64,000 nt of DNA from Prevotella sp. (GCA_017462915.1 JAFTQG010000055.1:146842-210841), one strand, 5' to 3'. Positions 1 through 9,366 are shown, counted from the stretch's first letter. Notes: a model not told the origin generated them from the letters alone. Numbers and translations: made by a program.

Positions 1-1619
1 GTTATGCGGTTTATGCCGAGCTTCTCCATGTTCGTCTTCACAGGAGCGGCGAAGCATACATTGAAATCCAGCTTTCCTGCCTCGGAAGCCTCGAGGCGCA
101 TCACCGTGACATTGTCCTCGAGAGAGGTGAAGACGGTGCGCGTGTATGTCACGCCGTCAAGGACGTATGTAGTCGTCGCTGTCGCCGTGGAGAGGTCAAG
201 CGAGCGAACATATCCCTGAACGTCGCGTGCGCCCTCTGTCTGTCCGCCCTCCTCATCGTCGTAACGCTGTCCGGGGAAGCCCACGAGGACACATCCGGCA
301 GCCTGATACTGCGCGCCGTGAGAGCCTTTGGACATCCAGTTAGGGATGGCGAGCTTCTGCGCCGCGGTGTAGTCCTTGTTGAAGATATACTGCTGCACCT
401 GACGCAAGACGCCCTTGGCATCGGCATTGTAGTTCGCGTTAGGCGACTGTCCCCAGAACGTGTCCTCGTTGAGCTGCAGAGTGTCCTGTGCGACACTGCC
501 GCTCACCATTGCCCCGAGGCGTCCGTTGCCGAGAGGGAGAGCTTCTTCCCAGTAAGCCGCCGGACGGTGGTACCACAGGCGGTTCTTGCTGTCAAGGACA
601 GGAGGCGGCACAGGATGGGTGTCGGCCGTCGTGAATGTCGTGGAGAGCTCCTCAGCGAGGACATTGCCGGCAAGGTCGGAGACGCTGCCGGACGGGAGCG
701 TGAGGGTGTATGATGTGGTGAGACTGAGGTCGTTGTATGCGAAAGAGACCTTGTTGGCGCTTACCGAAGGCGTTATGTTGCGCACGGCCTTCGTGGCGTT
801 GTCCATGAGCGTGGCTGTGGCGTCTTCCTTCACCTTGACGCCCTCGTTGAAGAGCATTATCACCTTGCCCGTAGTCAGTGCTCCAGCAGAACCGTCGGCA
901 GGGGTGACGCTCATGAGCCGCGGAGCCTGCGTGTCGTCGGCAAGGACATTGACATACTTGAGATTGTAGTTGCTGGTCTTCGTCGCCGACTGTATGAGCA
1001 TACGCACTATGAGCCTTTCCTTGTTGTCGGCATCGAGAGTGTATGTCGCGTCGTTGTACGTGTTCCAGTGGGAGCCGGACGTGTAGTCGTCAAGCACAGT
1101 CCATGTCTCGCCGCCGTCAACGGAGTAGACCACGCCGAATTTCGTGGCGGAGCTGGAGCCGTCGCCGATGGAGAAATTGAGCTTCACGTTTGTGAGCGCC
1201 GTGGTAGGCATGGAGACCTCGAAATACTGGTCGTGCCTGGAACCGTCGGTGTAGTCGGCCTTTGCCGTGAACTTGTCTGTCGACGCCGTATTGAGGCGCA
1301 GCAGGTAGTTTGGACCGGAACCGCTCGACGTCACCTCCCATTTGCCGTCGCTCGTGTGCAGCGTCACCCGGCAGTCCTCCGGCATCATGGCACACTCGTT
1401 AGGAAGGAAATAGGGCTGTGTCTTGGACCATTGCGTGTTGGCAAGTTTCGCCCAGCCGATGGTGTTCGGCGTGTAGACGGCTTCCGTGCCTTTCTTCTCG
1501 ACATCATAGCCGGTGGAGAATACCCACCGTGCCACTGTCGTCTGGCTCGCCGCCTTGACGGTATGGAGGAGTGACAGTAAAAGCACTCCTGCATACAATA
1601 GGAATCTTGGTTTTTTCAT
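1..1619 (-). CDS. GH95 family glycosidase (alpha-L-fucosidase type), N-terminal part
   Basis: From the ATG at 1619 an open frame of 539 codons runs off the left edge, so the C-terminal part is not in the window. Residues 1-23 are a signal peptide. The next ~200 residues are Ser/Thr-rich and may form a beta-sandwich module. Residues ~230-325 look like an SbsA-type Ig-like domain (TPADGSAG, IMLFNEGV). From ~347 the GH95 N-terminal domain is recognisable from WYHRPAAYWEEALPLGNGR and the following QLNEDTFWGQSPN. GH95 enzymes remove alpha-L-fucose or alpha-L-galactose from glycans; which one applies here cannot be told without the catalytic (alpha/alpha)6 domain. The extra N-terminal modules suggest a secreted or surface protein. 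It is divergent from the regulator at 2079, which probably controls it. Confidence 0.85.
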   Translation of the reverse strand, partial: MKKPRFLLYAGVLLLSLLHTVKAASQTTVARWVFSTGYDVEKKGTEAVYTPNTIGWAKLANTQWSKTQPYFLPNECAMMPEDCRVTLHTSDGKWEVTSSGSGPNYLLRLNTASTDKFTAKADYTDGSRHDQYFEVSMPTTALTNVKLNFSIGDGSSSATKFGVVYSVDGGETWTVLDDYTSGSHWNTYNDATYTLDADNKERLIVRMLIQSATKTSNYNLKYVNVLADDTQAPRLMSVTPADGSAGALTTGKVIMLFNEGVKVKEDATATLMDNATKAVRNITPSVSANKVSFAYNDLSLTTSYTLTLPSGSVSDLAGNVLAEELSTTFTTADTHPVPPPVLDSKNRLWYHRPAAYWEEALPLGNGRLGAMVSGSVAQDTLQLNEDTFWGQSPNANYNADAKGVLRQVQQYIFNKDYTAAQKLAIPNWMSKGSHGAQYQAAGCVLVGFPGQRYDDEEGGQTEGARDVQGYVRSLDLSTATATTTYVLDGVTYTRTVFTSLEDNVTVMRLEASEAGKLDFNVCFAAPVKTNMEKLGINRI

Positions 1620-1820
1620 GTTGTTTAGTTATGAGTTATGAGTTGTGAGTTATGAGTTATGAGTTGTTAGGGTTAAGGGTATGGTTAAGGTTATCTTTAA
1701 GGTTATCTTTAAGGTTAGGGTTGATAGCTGGAATAGCCGGAATAGAAGCTATAACCGCTCAACCGAATAACCGAATAACCGCAAGACCGTATAACCGTAT
1801 AACCGTTGTTCATACGCCGG
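1620..1820 (-). repeat. modular repeat leader of the GH95 gene
   Basis: Read on the minus strand from the promoter at 1821-1828 to the ATG at 1619, the segments are CGGTTATA-type 8-mers, GGCTATTCC 9-mers, CTTAACC 6-mers, then AACTCAT/AACTCAC 7-mers. This is the same order as in the leaders of the genes at 2079, 8303 and 10456. Confidence 0.8.
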
Positions 1821-1828
1821 CAAAGTTA
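1821..1828 (-). promoter_or_regulatory. putative -7 box for the GH95 gene
   Basis: The minus strand reads TAACTTTG, which fits the Bacteroidota -7 consensus TAnnTTTG. A TTTG at 1853-1856 is 24 bases upstream, longer than the usual ~19, so the -33 element is uncertain. The site gives a leader of about 200 bases. Confidence 0.5.
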
Positions 1829-1935
1829 CTGCTATATCATAGAATATATGTGCAAAATCAGCGCAACAGGACTGTAAAAAATGCGCAATAAGCTGAAAAA
1901 TACAGTTATTATTACCTTTTTAGGAGGAAAATCAC

Positions 1936-1943
1936 TATCTTTG
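1936..1943 (+). promoter_or_regulatory. putative -7 box for the AraC-type regulator gene
   Basis: TATCTTTG fits TAnnTTTG exactly. No clear TTTG lies about 19 bases upstream. The site is ~110 bp from the divergent GH95 promoter, so one ~100 bp regulatory region may serve both genes. Confidence 0.5.
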
Positions 1944-2078
1944 CAAAGCTATAGCTTCTATGGCGGTTAGGCGGTTAGGCGGCTATTGCTTCTATTCCGG
2001 CTATTCCGGCTATTCCGGCTATCAATCTAAAAACCTAACAACTCATAACTCACAACTAAGCACTAAAAACTAATCCCC
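1944..2078 (+). repeat. modular repeat leader of the regulator gene
   Basis: Between the -7 box and the ATG are GGCGGTTA units, GGCTATTCC 9-mers, one AACCTAAC segment and AACTCATAACTC-type 7-mers, ending a few bases before the start codon. Confidence 0.75.
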
Positions 2079-4412
2079 ATGCCACGATATATCTTCCTGC
2101 TCCTCCTCGCCAGTCTCCTGCATACCGCCACGGCACAGACCACAACAACAGTCTACGACGAACGCTCGGGCATCTCCCACTGGATCGTCTCCGACATACT
2201 CCAGGACCGCAACGGATTCATCTGGATGTCGACATGGAACGGCCTGAACCGCTTCGACGGATATGAGTTCAGGCAGGTGAAGTCACAGCCTGGTGACGGC
2301 AACGACATACAGTCGGAGGTGATACGCCAGATAGACCTCGACGACAAAGGCGACATAATATGTCTCTCTGAAGGAGGGCGTTTCCTGCTGGATACAAGGA
2401 CATACAGGCTTAAGCCGGGAAACGATGCTTCTGTAAAGAATAGGAAAAGCAGGAGACGCCCCGTGAGATTTACAGACCGCGAGGGCAACAGATGGCAGCT
2501 GGAGCGTTACGGCGTGACGAAGACAAGCCACACCGTATATCCTGCACACAGGATGCAGGGCACCGAGGGCACGCACGCCAGAGCTTTCCTCAAGGACAGG
2601 AAAAGACGCTGGTGGCTCACCACAAAGGAGGACGAGGCCATACGCCTCTACGACAGCCGCAACAGACGCCTCGGATACCTCGGTCCTGACGGCCGTCTCC
2701 ACAAGGAGAAGACACCTTTCGGATACCGCGCATACAGCATCCTCGAGACGCACGACGGCGACATCTGGATAGGTTGCAAGCCCGGTGCCCTCCTCCGATT
2801 GAGGGAAAAGACAGACGGGACGTATGACATAAGACGCTTCGGCGAGAGCCTTCCCTGCGACACGATATACGACATCATCGAAGACAGGAAGGGAAGGCTG
2901 TGGCTCGCGACATTCGGCGGCGGCACGGTATGCGTCACAGCCCCTGCCTCCGGGCGGCCGTCCTTCACGTCCTTCACACGAAACGAGGGCATGAATGGAC
3001 GGTGCAAGATGAGACGCCTGCTCCTCACACGGCAGGGAAACATCGTCTGCGCCACGACAAACGGCCTCGTCACTGCCGTCATAGACGAGAAGGACGTAAG
3101 AAAGACAGTCTTCCGACGCCTCTCACGCAACGGCAAGGATGCCGGGAGCATAGCGGGAAACGCCGTGATGGATGTCGTGCAGGACAGCAGAGGACGCATA
3201 TTCATCGCCACGGAAAACAACGGCGTGGACATGACCGACGAGAAGAGCCTCTTCTCCGGGAAACCGCGGTTCACTCATTTCAATACCAGCAACTCCTCGC
3301 TCACCTCCGATGCCTGCCGCGCCATGACGCTGAAGGATGACGGACGGCTGCTAATAGTCTGCACGGACAGGGTGATGGACTTCTCGCCCGAGGAGGACAG
3401 GACAGTGACCTACTCGCGCAACTTCTGGAACGCGGAGAGCCATTTCTCCGAGGTGCGCCCGATGATGCTCTACGACGGCTCATGGCTCTTCGGACAGGAG
3501 CAGGGGGCGTATGTCGCCACACGCCGCGCCATGGAGACCTCGGGCTATGTGCCGCCGCTGCTGTTCACGGAGCTCTCCGTCAGCGGCAAGCGTCCGCGCC
3601 TCGATGTCTGCAACGCCGAAACAATAACGGTAAATCCTGACGATAGGAACTTCTCGCTCTCTTTCGCCTCGCTCGACTATACCGACAATACGGGGATTCT
3701 CTACCGCAGCAAGGTAGATCATGCGCCATGGAGCCATGCCACGGCAGACCGCTCGCTGACATTCCATGACATAAAGCCGGGAGAGCATGTCCTCATGGTA
3801 CAGTCTACAGACCGCTACGGACGCTGGACGGACAACACGCGGCGACTGCTTATAATAGTGAAGCCTCGCTGGTACGAGACTCTCCTGGCGCGTATCCTCG
3901 GGTGGCTGCTCTTCGCTGGCATGATAACGGGAGGGGTGTACACGGTGTTCCATGTCAGGGAACTGCACCGTCAGCGCCGCGAACTCTTGGAGAAGTACAT
4001 GGCGCTCCTCGACAAGTCGGAGGACAGCGTGACGGAGACTGCCGCAACGCATGGCGGCTCCTCTCTGCCTGCCGGACTTTCGGAGGCTGACAGGAGATTC
4101 CTTGACAGTGTGAGAAAGTATATAGAGGAGAATATCGGCAACAGCGACGCCGACATAGACGAGATGGCTGCCTGCGCCGCCACAAGCCGCAGCAATCTCA
4201 ACCGCAAGCTGCGCTCTCTCGTGGGCATCACCGCGGCGCAGCTCCTCATAGACGCGAGGATGCAGAGGGCGGCACAGCTCCTCGGCAAGAAGGACGGCGA
4301 AAGGCCTACGGTGACGGAGACGGCATACCGCTGCGGATATTCCGATCCGAGATATTTCTCGCGCTGCTTCAAGCAGAAATACGGCGTCACGCCTTCGGAG
4401 TTTGAGGGGTAA
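2079..4412 (+). CDS. membrane-bound propeller sensor with AraC-type DNA-binding domain
   Basis: The 777-residue protein starts with a signal peptide (residues 1-19, cut before Gln20). Repeated two-component-regulator propeller blades follow, with motifs such as ILQDRNGFIWMSTWNGLNRF and IIEDRKGRLWLATFGGG. A Y_Y_Y-like beta domain (~505-595), one membrane segment (~600-622), a short linker and a C-terminal AraC helix-turn-helix (~675-777, ending RYFSRCFKQKYGVTPSEF) complete it. Hybrid two-component systems of Bacteroidota have the same sensor and DNA-binding ends, but they also carry histidine kinase and receiver domains and are about 1300 residues long. Both are absent here, with no frame break, so this looks like a membrane-tethered one-component regulator. 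It probably senses an oligosaccharide in the periplasm and controls the divergent GH95 gene. Confidence 0.85.
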   Translation: MPRYIFLLLLASLLHTATAQTTTTVYDERSGISHWIVSDILQDRNGFIWMSTWNGLNRFDGYEFRQVKSQPGDGNDIQSEVIRQIDLDDKGDIICLSEGGRFLLDTRTYRLKPGNDASVKNRKSRRRPVRFTDREGNRWQLERYGVTKTSHTVYPAHRMQGTEGTHARAFLKDRKRRWWLTTKEDEAIRLYDSRNRRLGYLGPDGRLHKEKTPFGYRAYSILETHDGDIWIGCKPGALLRLREKTDGTYDIRRFGESLPCDTIYDIIEDRKGRLWLATFGGGTVCVTAPASGRPSFTSFTRNEGMNGRCKMRRLLLTRQGNIVCATTNGLVTAVIDEKDVRKTVFRRLSRNGKDAGSIAGNAVMDVVQDSRGRIFIATENNGVDMTDEKSLFSGKPRFTHFNTSNSSLTSDACRAMTLKDDGRLLIVCTDRVMDFSPEEDRTVTYSRNFWNAESHFSEVRPMMLYDGSWLFGQEQGAYVATRRAMETSGYVPPLLFTELSVSGKRPRLDVCNAETITVNPDDRNFSLSFASLDYTDNTGILYRSKVDHAPWSHATADRSLTFHDIKPGEHVLMVQSTDRYGRWTDNTRRLLIIVKPRWYETLLARILGWLLFAGMITGGVYTVFHVRELHRQRRELLEKYMALLDKSEDSVTETAATHGGSSLPAGLSEADRRFLDSVRKYIEENIGNSDADIDEMAACAATSRSNLNRKLRSLVGITAAQLLIDARMQRAAQLLGKKDGERPTVTETAYRCGYSDPRYFSRCFKQKYGVTPSEFEG

Positions 4413-4497
4413 AACGGTTACGAATCCTTAGACAATAATCACTATAACTTCCATAACAGATAATGATTCCTATTATGAACTGATTTTTAACCCAGGC

Positions 4498-4554
4498 AGT
4501 AAGTCACCAAAATTAAACGATACTATACAGATACTTAAATTTTGGTGACTTACT
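4498..4554. repeat. small palindromic repeat with AGTAAGTCA ends
   Basis: AGTAAGTCACCAAAATT (4498-4514) and its exact reverse complement (4538-4554) are separated by 23 bases. A further related arm (TTTTGTTTGCTTACTTA) lies at about 4578-4594. The same ends recur near 5442, 44063, 54711 and 63623, so this is a dispersed MITE-like family. It stands immediately downstream of the orphan nuclease-like gene. Confidence 0.7.
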
Positions 4555-4632
4555 TAATGATACATATATTCGATTAATTTTGTTTGCTTACTTATCTATA
4601 TAACTTTCCTATAGATTGATGAATAAAAAAAA

Positions 4633-5367
4633 CTAAATTCTCTCGACAAGGGCTTTCATCTGGCACATAGTATCATACTGCCTGATGATAAGCTCGTAGG
4701 TGCGGAACTGCACCCTGCCTTTCACATCCTTGAATGCTGTACGCTGTATGATATTCTGAAAATGTTCAAGACGATTTTCCGGTGCCACAATGATGAACCG
4801 CGAATGATAGTCCTGCAAGTCACAGAACTTCGCGAGCGAATTCTGCATATCGGTAGAGTGTTCCACTTCAAAAAAACTGTTGGGCATCATTCTCTCGTTA
4901 AACCATATTACATCTACCGTCCGTGCCCTTTCCACTATGCCTTTCCATCCAAACTCAGGTATCTTGACAATAGAGCAGAGATCCTTTAACGGTTTCTCGA
5001 GAAATTTCCTGTTTTTGTCCTGAGCAGGAATATATGTGGTGCAGTTTTTCATATTGCCTATCTCTACGAGAAGGCCTTGGTAATATGAATGAGTGAAACG
5101 CTCCTCTTCCTTTGATTCCTTTCCTTTCAATTCAAATTTACTAAGCACTTCGTCACGACATTCCTCAAGTGCCCATAGTCCAGGCTGGATCCTGAAAATA
5201 TCCTTTGACATCTGCACTATACGTCTTATGGACTCGTTAGGTGTCTTCGTCATCCACTTGCTTGTATCAACCAAATGGTACAGACTGCCTAAAGTGGCAT
5301 AGCCACCATTCCTGCGTATGGTGTCTATTACCTGATATTCCTGTGTGGATTTTCTTTTCGACATCAT
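4633..5367 (-). CDS. orphan restriction-endonuclease-like protein with N-terminal winged helix
   Basis: The 244-residue protein begins with a winged-helix-like segment (residues ~8-75; VIDTIRRNGGYATLGSLYHL, then IRRIVQ and IQPGLWAL). This resembles the HARE-HTH type found in restriction systems. The C-terminal half has DVIWF followed by FFEVEHS (residues ~163-185), an arrangement compatible with a PD-(D/E)XK nuclease core although the usual Lys is not obvious. No methyltransferase is adjacent. The gene is visibly AT-richer than mutS next to it and is flanked on both sides by AGTAAGTCA repeats, which suggests horizontal gain. A role in DNA cutting or defence is inference; it may instead be a regulatory DNA-binding protein. 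Confidence 0.55.
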   Translation of the reverse strand: MMSKRKSTQEYQVIDTIRRNGGYATLGSLYHLVDTSKWMTKTPNESIRRIVQMSKDIFRIQPGLWALEECRDEVLSKFELKGKESKEEERFTHSYYQGLLVEIGNMKNCTTYIPAQDKNRKFLEKPLKDLCSIVKIPEFGWKGIVERARTVDVIWFNERMMPNSFFEVEHSTDMQNSLAKFCDLQDYHSRFIIVAPENRLEHFQNIIQRTAFKDVKGRVQFRTYELIIRQYDTMCQMKALVERI

Positions 5368-5441
5368 ATGTTCTGTTGTTTGTCGCTTTTCATTATGGAT
5401 CTACAGCCGTTGTGTATAGACGCAGTCTTATATTTTTTGTG

Positions 5442-5475
5442 AGTAAGTCAACACAGTGTGGTTTGATTGTTTAAT
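5442..5475. repeat. partial AGTAAGTCAACA element
   Basis: AGTAAGTCAACA followed by a GTTTGATT stretch matches the ends of the MITE-like family. It lies just upstream of the orphan nuclease-like gene, which is thereby bracketed by family members. Confidence 0.5.
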
Positions 5476-5540
5476 GGTTTGGTGGGTAGATAAGAGCCTT
5501 TGCAATAGTGAAACGCCGAGCAATGTCATAACTAAACACC

Positions 5541-8303
5541 CTATCCCTTCAATATCCCCTTTATCTCATTGAGCTTGTTGAGGGCCTGGAGAGGAGTGAG
5601 ATTGTCCACATCGAGAGAGAGGAGAGCGTCCCTTATCTGTTCAAGGACAGGGTCGTCGAGCGTGAAGAACGACAGCTCGGGCTGTGCGGCAGAGACATTT
5701 TTATGCTTAATATCCTCTGAAACAACAGAAGATATATTTCCAGAAACGACAGACGCCATACCCTCCGAGACGACAGGCGACGCGTCACCCTCTGAAGGAC
5801 AGTCTGCCCTACCCTCTCCTGCCTGCTGTGACGGCACGCCGGAGGAGGACGAGAGGAAGCCCCTTGCACCGCTGCTCTGACGCTCAAGGTCCTTGAGGAT
5901 AACGCCGGCACGGCGCACTATCTCCGACGGCATTCCGGCCATCTCGGCGACATGGATGCCGAAGGAGTGCTCGGAGCCTCCCGGCACGAGTTTCCTGAGG
6001 AACACCACCCTGCCCTCTTCCTCCGCCACGGAGATGTTGTAGTTGCATATCCTCGGGAAGCGCGCGGCCATCTCGTTGAGCTCATGGTAGTGGGTGGCGA
6101 AGAGCGTGCGCGGACGTGCCGCGGAGGGATGCTCCTTGCTGCCGTGGAGATACTCCACTATCGCCCAGGCGATGGATATGCCGTCGTAGGTGCTCGTGCC
6201 GCGCCCCAGTTCGTCGAAGATGACAAGCGAACGGGAGGTGATGTTGTTGAGGATATTGGCAGCCTCGGTCATCTCCACCATGAAGGTCGATTCGCCGGCA
6301 GCGATATTGTCCGACGCGCCGACACGGGTGAACACCTTGTCCACTATGCCTATTTCCGCGCTCTCTGCCGGCACGAAACATCCTGTCTGGGCGAGCAGCA
6401 CGATGAGAGCCGTCTGACGCAGCAGAGCCGACTTTCCGGCCATATTAGGGCCTGTTATCATCATTATCTGCTGGCTGTCGGTGTCGAGATGTATGTCGTT
6501 GGGTATGTAATGCTCCCCGTAGTCCATCCTCGCCTCTATGACAGGATGGCGGCCTGCCTTGATATTGAGGGCGGTGCCGGAGGTCATCACGGGGCGGTTG
6601 TACTTATTGCTTATAGAGACGAGGGCGAACGACAGGAGGCAGTCGAGGCGCGCCACGAGGGCGGCATCGCGCTGCACCGTGGAGACCTCCCTCTGGCAGT
6701 CGCGCAGGAGGCGGTCATAGATACGCTGCTCGAGTTCGGCGATGCGCGTCTCGGCGTTGAGTATCTTCTCCTCGTAGCTCTTCAGTTCAGGGGTTATGTA
6801 GCGTTCCGCCTGCGCGAGGGTCTGCTTTCTCACCCATGTCTCGGGGACATGGTCGCGGTATGTGTTGCGCACCTCGAGGTAGTAGCCGAAGACGCTGTTG
6901 AACCCTACCTTCAGCGAACTGATGCCTGTCCTCTCCGCCTCCTCCTGCTGCATCTTGAGGAGGAAATCCTTGCTGTCGCGGTGCAGGAGGCGCAGCTCGT
7001 CGAGCTCGGTGTCCACACCCTCTCCTATCACGCCGCCTTTGGAGAGGAGCAGCGGCGGCTCCGGACTTATCTCGCGGCAGATACGCTCCTTCATGCCCTG
7101 GCAGGGGTCGAGCCCCTCGGCAAGGGCGACGAGGTCGGCGTTGTCGCTCCTGGAGCACGCCTTGCGCAGGATGTCCACGGCTTCGAGAGCCTCGGCGAGG
7201 GAACGCATCTCGCGGGGATTGACGCGGAGGGTGGATATCTTCGCCGTGATGCGCTCAAGGTCGGCGATGCGCTGCAGCTGCTCCTGCACGGTGTCGCGCA
7301 GGGCGGAGTCGCGGAAGAACTCCTCCACTACATTATGGCGCGCCGTGATGCGCTCGACGTCTTTCAGCGGAAATGTCAGCCAGCGTCTCAGGAGCCTTCC
7401 GCCCATCGCCGTGGCGGTATTGTCCACGATGCTGAGGAGCGACGCCCCGCCTTCTGTCATCGGCTGTATTATCTCCAAGGAGCGCACGGTAAAGGTGTCG
7501 AGACGCACGAAGCGGTCGGTGTCGAGGCGCGAGATGCCGGTGATGTGTCCGAGCATCTTGTGTTCGGTAAACTCAAGGTAACCCATTATCGCACCTGCCG
7601 CGGCGATGCCGTTCTTCAGATGGTCTATGCCGAAGCCCTTCAGGCTCTTCACGGAGAAATGTGTGCAGAGCTTCTTCTCCGCCGTCTCAGCGGAGAACGC
7701 CCAGTCGTCGAGCTCGTATGTGCAGAGCCTTGCCGGGAAGCGCGAGAGGAACTCCTGACGGCGGCGGCGTTCGTAGAGCACCTCCTTAGGCTGGAAATTC
7801 TCTATTGCCTTCACGGCGTAGTCGTAGGACCCTTCGCCGCAGAGGAACTCTCCCGTGGAGATGTCGAGGAAGGCGATGCCGACGGCGCCGCGGCCGGTAT
7901 GTACAGCACAGAGGAAATTGTTCTCCTTGTTCTCGAGTACATTGTCCTGCATGGCGACACCCGGCGTGACGAGCTCCGTTATGCCGCGCTTCACGAGCGT
8001 CTTCGTCTTCTTAGGGTCTTCGAGCTGGTCGCAGATGGCGACGCGCTGCCCTGCCCTGATGAGTTTGGGCAGATGAGTATCGAGGGCGTGGTAAGGGAAT
8101 CCAGTCATGGCTTCTCCCTGTGCCGCGCCCTTGTTTCGGTGTGTGAGAGTTATATGCAGTATCTTCGCCGCAACCTCCGCATCGTCGCAGTAGGTCTCGT
8201 AGAAGTCGCCGCAACGGAACAACAGCAAGGCATCGGGATGCTTGCTTTTCAATTCGCGGAACTGTCTCATCATCGGTGTCAGCTCGTCCGCTTTCTTTGA
8301 CAT
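5541..8303 (-). CDS. mutS: DNA mismatch repair protein MutS
   Basis: MutS binds mismatched base pairs and, with MutL, starts repair. The 920-residue protein has the mismatch-reading motif [14 protein letters not shown] near residue 30, connector, core and clamp regions, and the ATPase with Walker [15 protein letters not shown] (~residue 615) and [13 protein letters not shown] (~693). The C-terminal helix-turn-helix region ends [19 protein letters not shown]. Compared with the usual ~860-880 residues it carries a low-complexity stretch of about 50 residues at ~805-860 with three imperfect copies of a VVSE unit ([22 protein letters not shown]). This insert sits between the ATPase and the C-terminal domain and is probably a flexible linker. 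A promoter (TAACTTTG) lies 166 bases upstream of the ATG behind a repeat leader. Confidence 0.97.
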   Translation of the reverse strand: MSKKADELTPMMRQFRELKSKHPDALLLFRCGDFYETYCDDAEVAAKILHITLTHRNKGAAQGEAMTGFPYHALDTHLPKLIRAGQRVAICDQLEDPKKTKTLVKRGITELVTPGVAMQDNVLENKENNFLCAVHTGRGAVGIAFLDISTGEFLCGEGSYDYAVKAIENFQPKEVLYERRRRQEFLSRFPARLCTYELDDWAFSAETAEKKLCTHFSVKSLKGFGIDHLKNGIAAAGAIMGYLEFTEHKMLGHITGISRLDTDRFVRLDTFTVRSLEIIQPMTEGGASLLSIVDNTATAMGGRLLRRWLTFPLKDVERITARHNVVEEFFRDSALRDTVQEQLQRIADLERITAKISTLRVNPREMRSLAEALEAVDILRKACSRSDNADLVALAEGLDPCQGMKERICREISPEPPLLLSKGGVIGEGVDTELDELRLLHRDSKDFLLKMQQEEAERTGISSLKVGFNSVFGYYLEVRNTYRDHVPETWVRKQTLAQAERYITPELKSYEEKILNAETRIAELEQRIYDRLLRDCQREVSTVQRDAALVARLDCLLSFALVSISNKYNRPVMTSGTALNIKAGRHPVIEARMDYGEHYIPNDIHLDTDSQQIMMITGPNMAGKSALLRQTALIVLLAQTGCFVPAESAEIGIVDKVFTRVGASDNIAAGESTFMVEMTEAANILNNITSRSLVIFDELGRGTSTYDGISIAWAIVEYLHGSKEHPSAARPRTLFATHYHELNEMAARFPRICNYNISVAEEEGRVVFLRKLVPGGSEHSFGIHVAEMAGMPSEIVRRAGVILKDLERQSSGARGFLSSSSGVPSQQAGEGRADCPSEGDASPVVSEGMASVVSGNISSVVSEDIKHKNVSAAQPELSFFTLDDPVLEQIRDALLSLDVDNLTPLQALNKLNEIKGILKG

Positions 8304-8468
8304 GATGGGTATGAGTTATGAGTTGTGAGTTTTAAGTTATGAGTTATTGGTTGTTAGGGTGAGGGTTAGGGTTAAGGTTAAGGTCAATAGCCTTTATAGC
8401 CGATATAGCCGGAATAGAAGCAATAGCCGTATAACCTAAGACCGCCTAACCGTAAGACCGCACAAGTG
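8304..8468 (-). repeat. modular repeat leader of mutS
   Basis: In sense direction the order is GCGGTCTTACGGTTAGG units, then GGCTATTGCTTCTATTCC and GGCTATATC units, then CCTTAACCCTAACC units, then AACTCAT-type units and the ATG. It matches the leaders at 1820-1620 and 10253-10455 segment by segment. Confidence 0.8.
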
Positions 8469-8476
8469 CAAAGTTA
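8469..8476 (-). promoter_or_regulatory. putative -7 box for mutS
   Basis: The minus strand reads TAACTTTG, an exact TAnnTTTG match. No clear TTG is seen at the expected -33 distance. Confidence 0.5.
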
Positions 8477-8523
8477 CTAAATTTTTCCGTCTTTTCCTTG
8501 CGGAGAAAGGATTTTTTTGAAAA

Positions 8524-8775
8524 AAAGTTTGGCGGAGAGGCGAAAGGTCATTGATTGTTACGGACGGTTGTGCGGTTATACGGTTATGCGGTTATACGGT
8601 TATGCGGTTGGGCGGTTATGCGGTTGTGCGGTTAATCGGTTTTACGGAGATAGCCTGAATAGATACAATATATATAATAGATATTATTTCTATAGCTTCT
8701 ATATCGGCTATTTTGGCTATCTCTATTAAAAAAGCTATCACCGCCCAACCGTAAAACCGTATCACCGCCAGTAAC
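8524..8775. repeat. free-standing palindromic repeat block, left of the DnaA-box cluster
   Basis: G/T-rich CGGTTATG/CGGTTATA units (~8565-8650) are followed by a GGCTAT-type centre and by A/C-rich CCCAACCGTAAAACCG units (~8740-8770). The outer parts are complementary. No gene is associated with this block. Confidence 0.6.
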
Positions 8776-8779
8776 CGCA

Positions 8780-9160
8780 TCATCATCATTATTATTATAT
8801 CTTTCTTTTATTTTAAAAAACTATATGATGATTATTATATACTGTGGAAAACGTGGATAATATGTTTCACAGCGCATGTCGCTGTACTTTATCCGGCAGG
8901 GAGAGACACGGACACCTGCACTGACGCTTAACGTGTTACGTGACGATTATAGAGTGTACAGGATACATCTGTTCCACGGTTTCCTGCGGTGTTGACAAGT
9001 GCGGTATATATCGTTTGCAACTCGGGATGTTTTCCACACAGGCGGTCCGCTGCCCTGCCCCACTCTCCCGCCTGTGGATAACTCCCGGATTTTTCATGGG
9101 GTTTTCCACGGGATATTATGGGGTTTTCCACACAAAAAGGTCACTTTTCCACAGGTGAAG
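8780..9160. other. candidate replication origin (DnaA-box cluster with AT-rich stretch)
   Basis: An AT-rich stretch (8780-8843) is followed by DnaA-box-like 9-mers. TTTTCCACA or its complement occurs at 8843-8851, 9030-9038, 9124-9132 and 9145-9153. A perfect TTATCCACA (as TGTGGATAA) is at 9073-9081. One-base variants are at 8852-8860 (CGTGGATAA) and 9102-9110 (TTTTCCACG). Seven sites in ~310 bases, with none of comparable density noticed elsewhere in the window, fits oriC. dnaA and dnaN are not adjacent, but Bacteroidota origins are often away from dnaA. A plasmid-like or regulatory DnaA site is the alternative. Confidence 0.55.
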
Positions 9161-9178
9161 GGTGACGGTATGAACTGC

Positions 9179-9214
9179 AAAAGGTAACCGTTTTCTGACA
9201 AACGGTTACCTTTT
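9179..9214. other. strong hairpin next to the DnaA-box cluster
   Basis: AAAAGGTAACCGTTT and AAACGGTTACCTTTT are perfect 15-base inverted arms around a 6-base loop. No gene ends nearby, so a terminator role is doubtful; an origin-linked structure or protein site is possible. Confidence 0.6.
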
Positions 9215-9215
9215 G

Positions 9216-9366
9216 TGCGGTTATGCGGTTACGGGCGGTTTTACGGTTACGGGCGGTTTTACGGTTATACGGTAATAGCCGAAATAGCCGGAATAGCCAG
9301 AATGGAAGCTATAGCCGTAAAACCGATTAACCGCCTAACCGTAAAACCGCCCGTAACCGATTAACC
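9216..9366. repeat. free-standing palindromic repeat block, right of the DnaA-box cluster
   Basis: ACGGGCGGTTTTACGGTTA-type units on the left pair with TAACCGTAAAACCGCCCGT on the right, with ATAGCCGGAATAGCC units between. The two arms match over long stretches. Together with the block at 8524-8775 it brackets the DnaA-box cluster. Confidence 0.65.

Noticed and set aside
1652-1891. Short frames starting MSYELL or similar in the spacers
   Set aside because: They are translations of the tandem repeats (GAGTTATGAG reads as S-Y-E-L), recur wherever the repeats occur, and have no independent support.
5952-8300. A 782-codon open frame on the plus strand opposite mutS
   Set aside because: It is the shadow of the GC-rich mutS coding frame; it has no family motifs, while the minus strand encodes all MutS motifs. 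The same applies to 19811-21763 opposite leuS and 17141-18646 opposite the YitT-RdgB gene.
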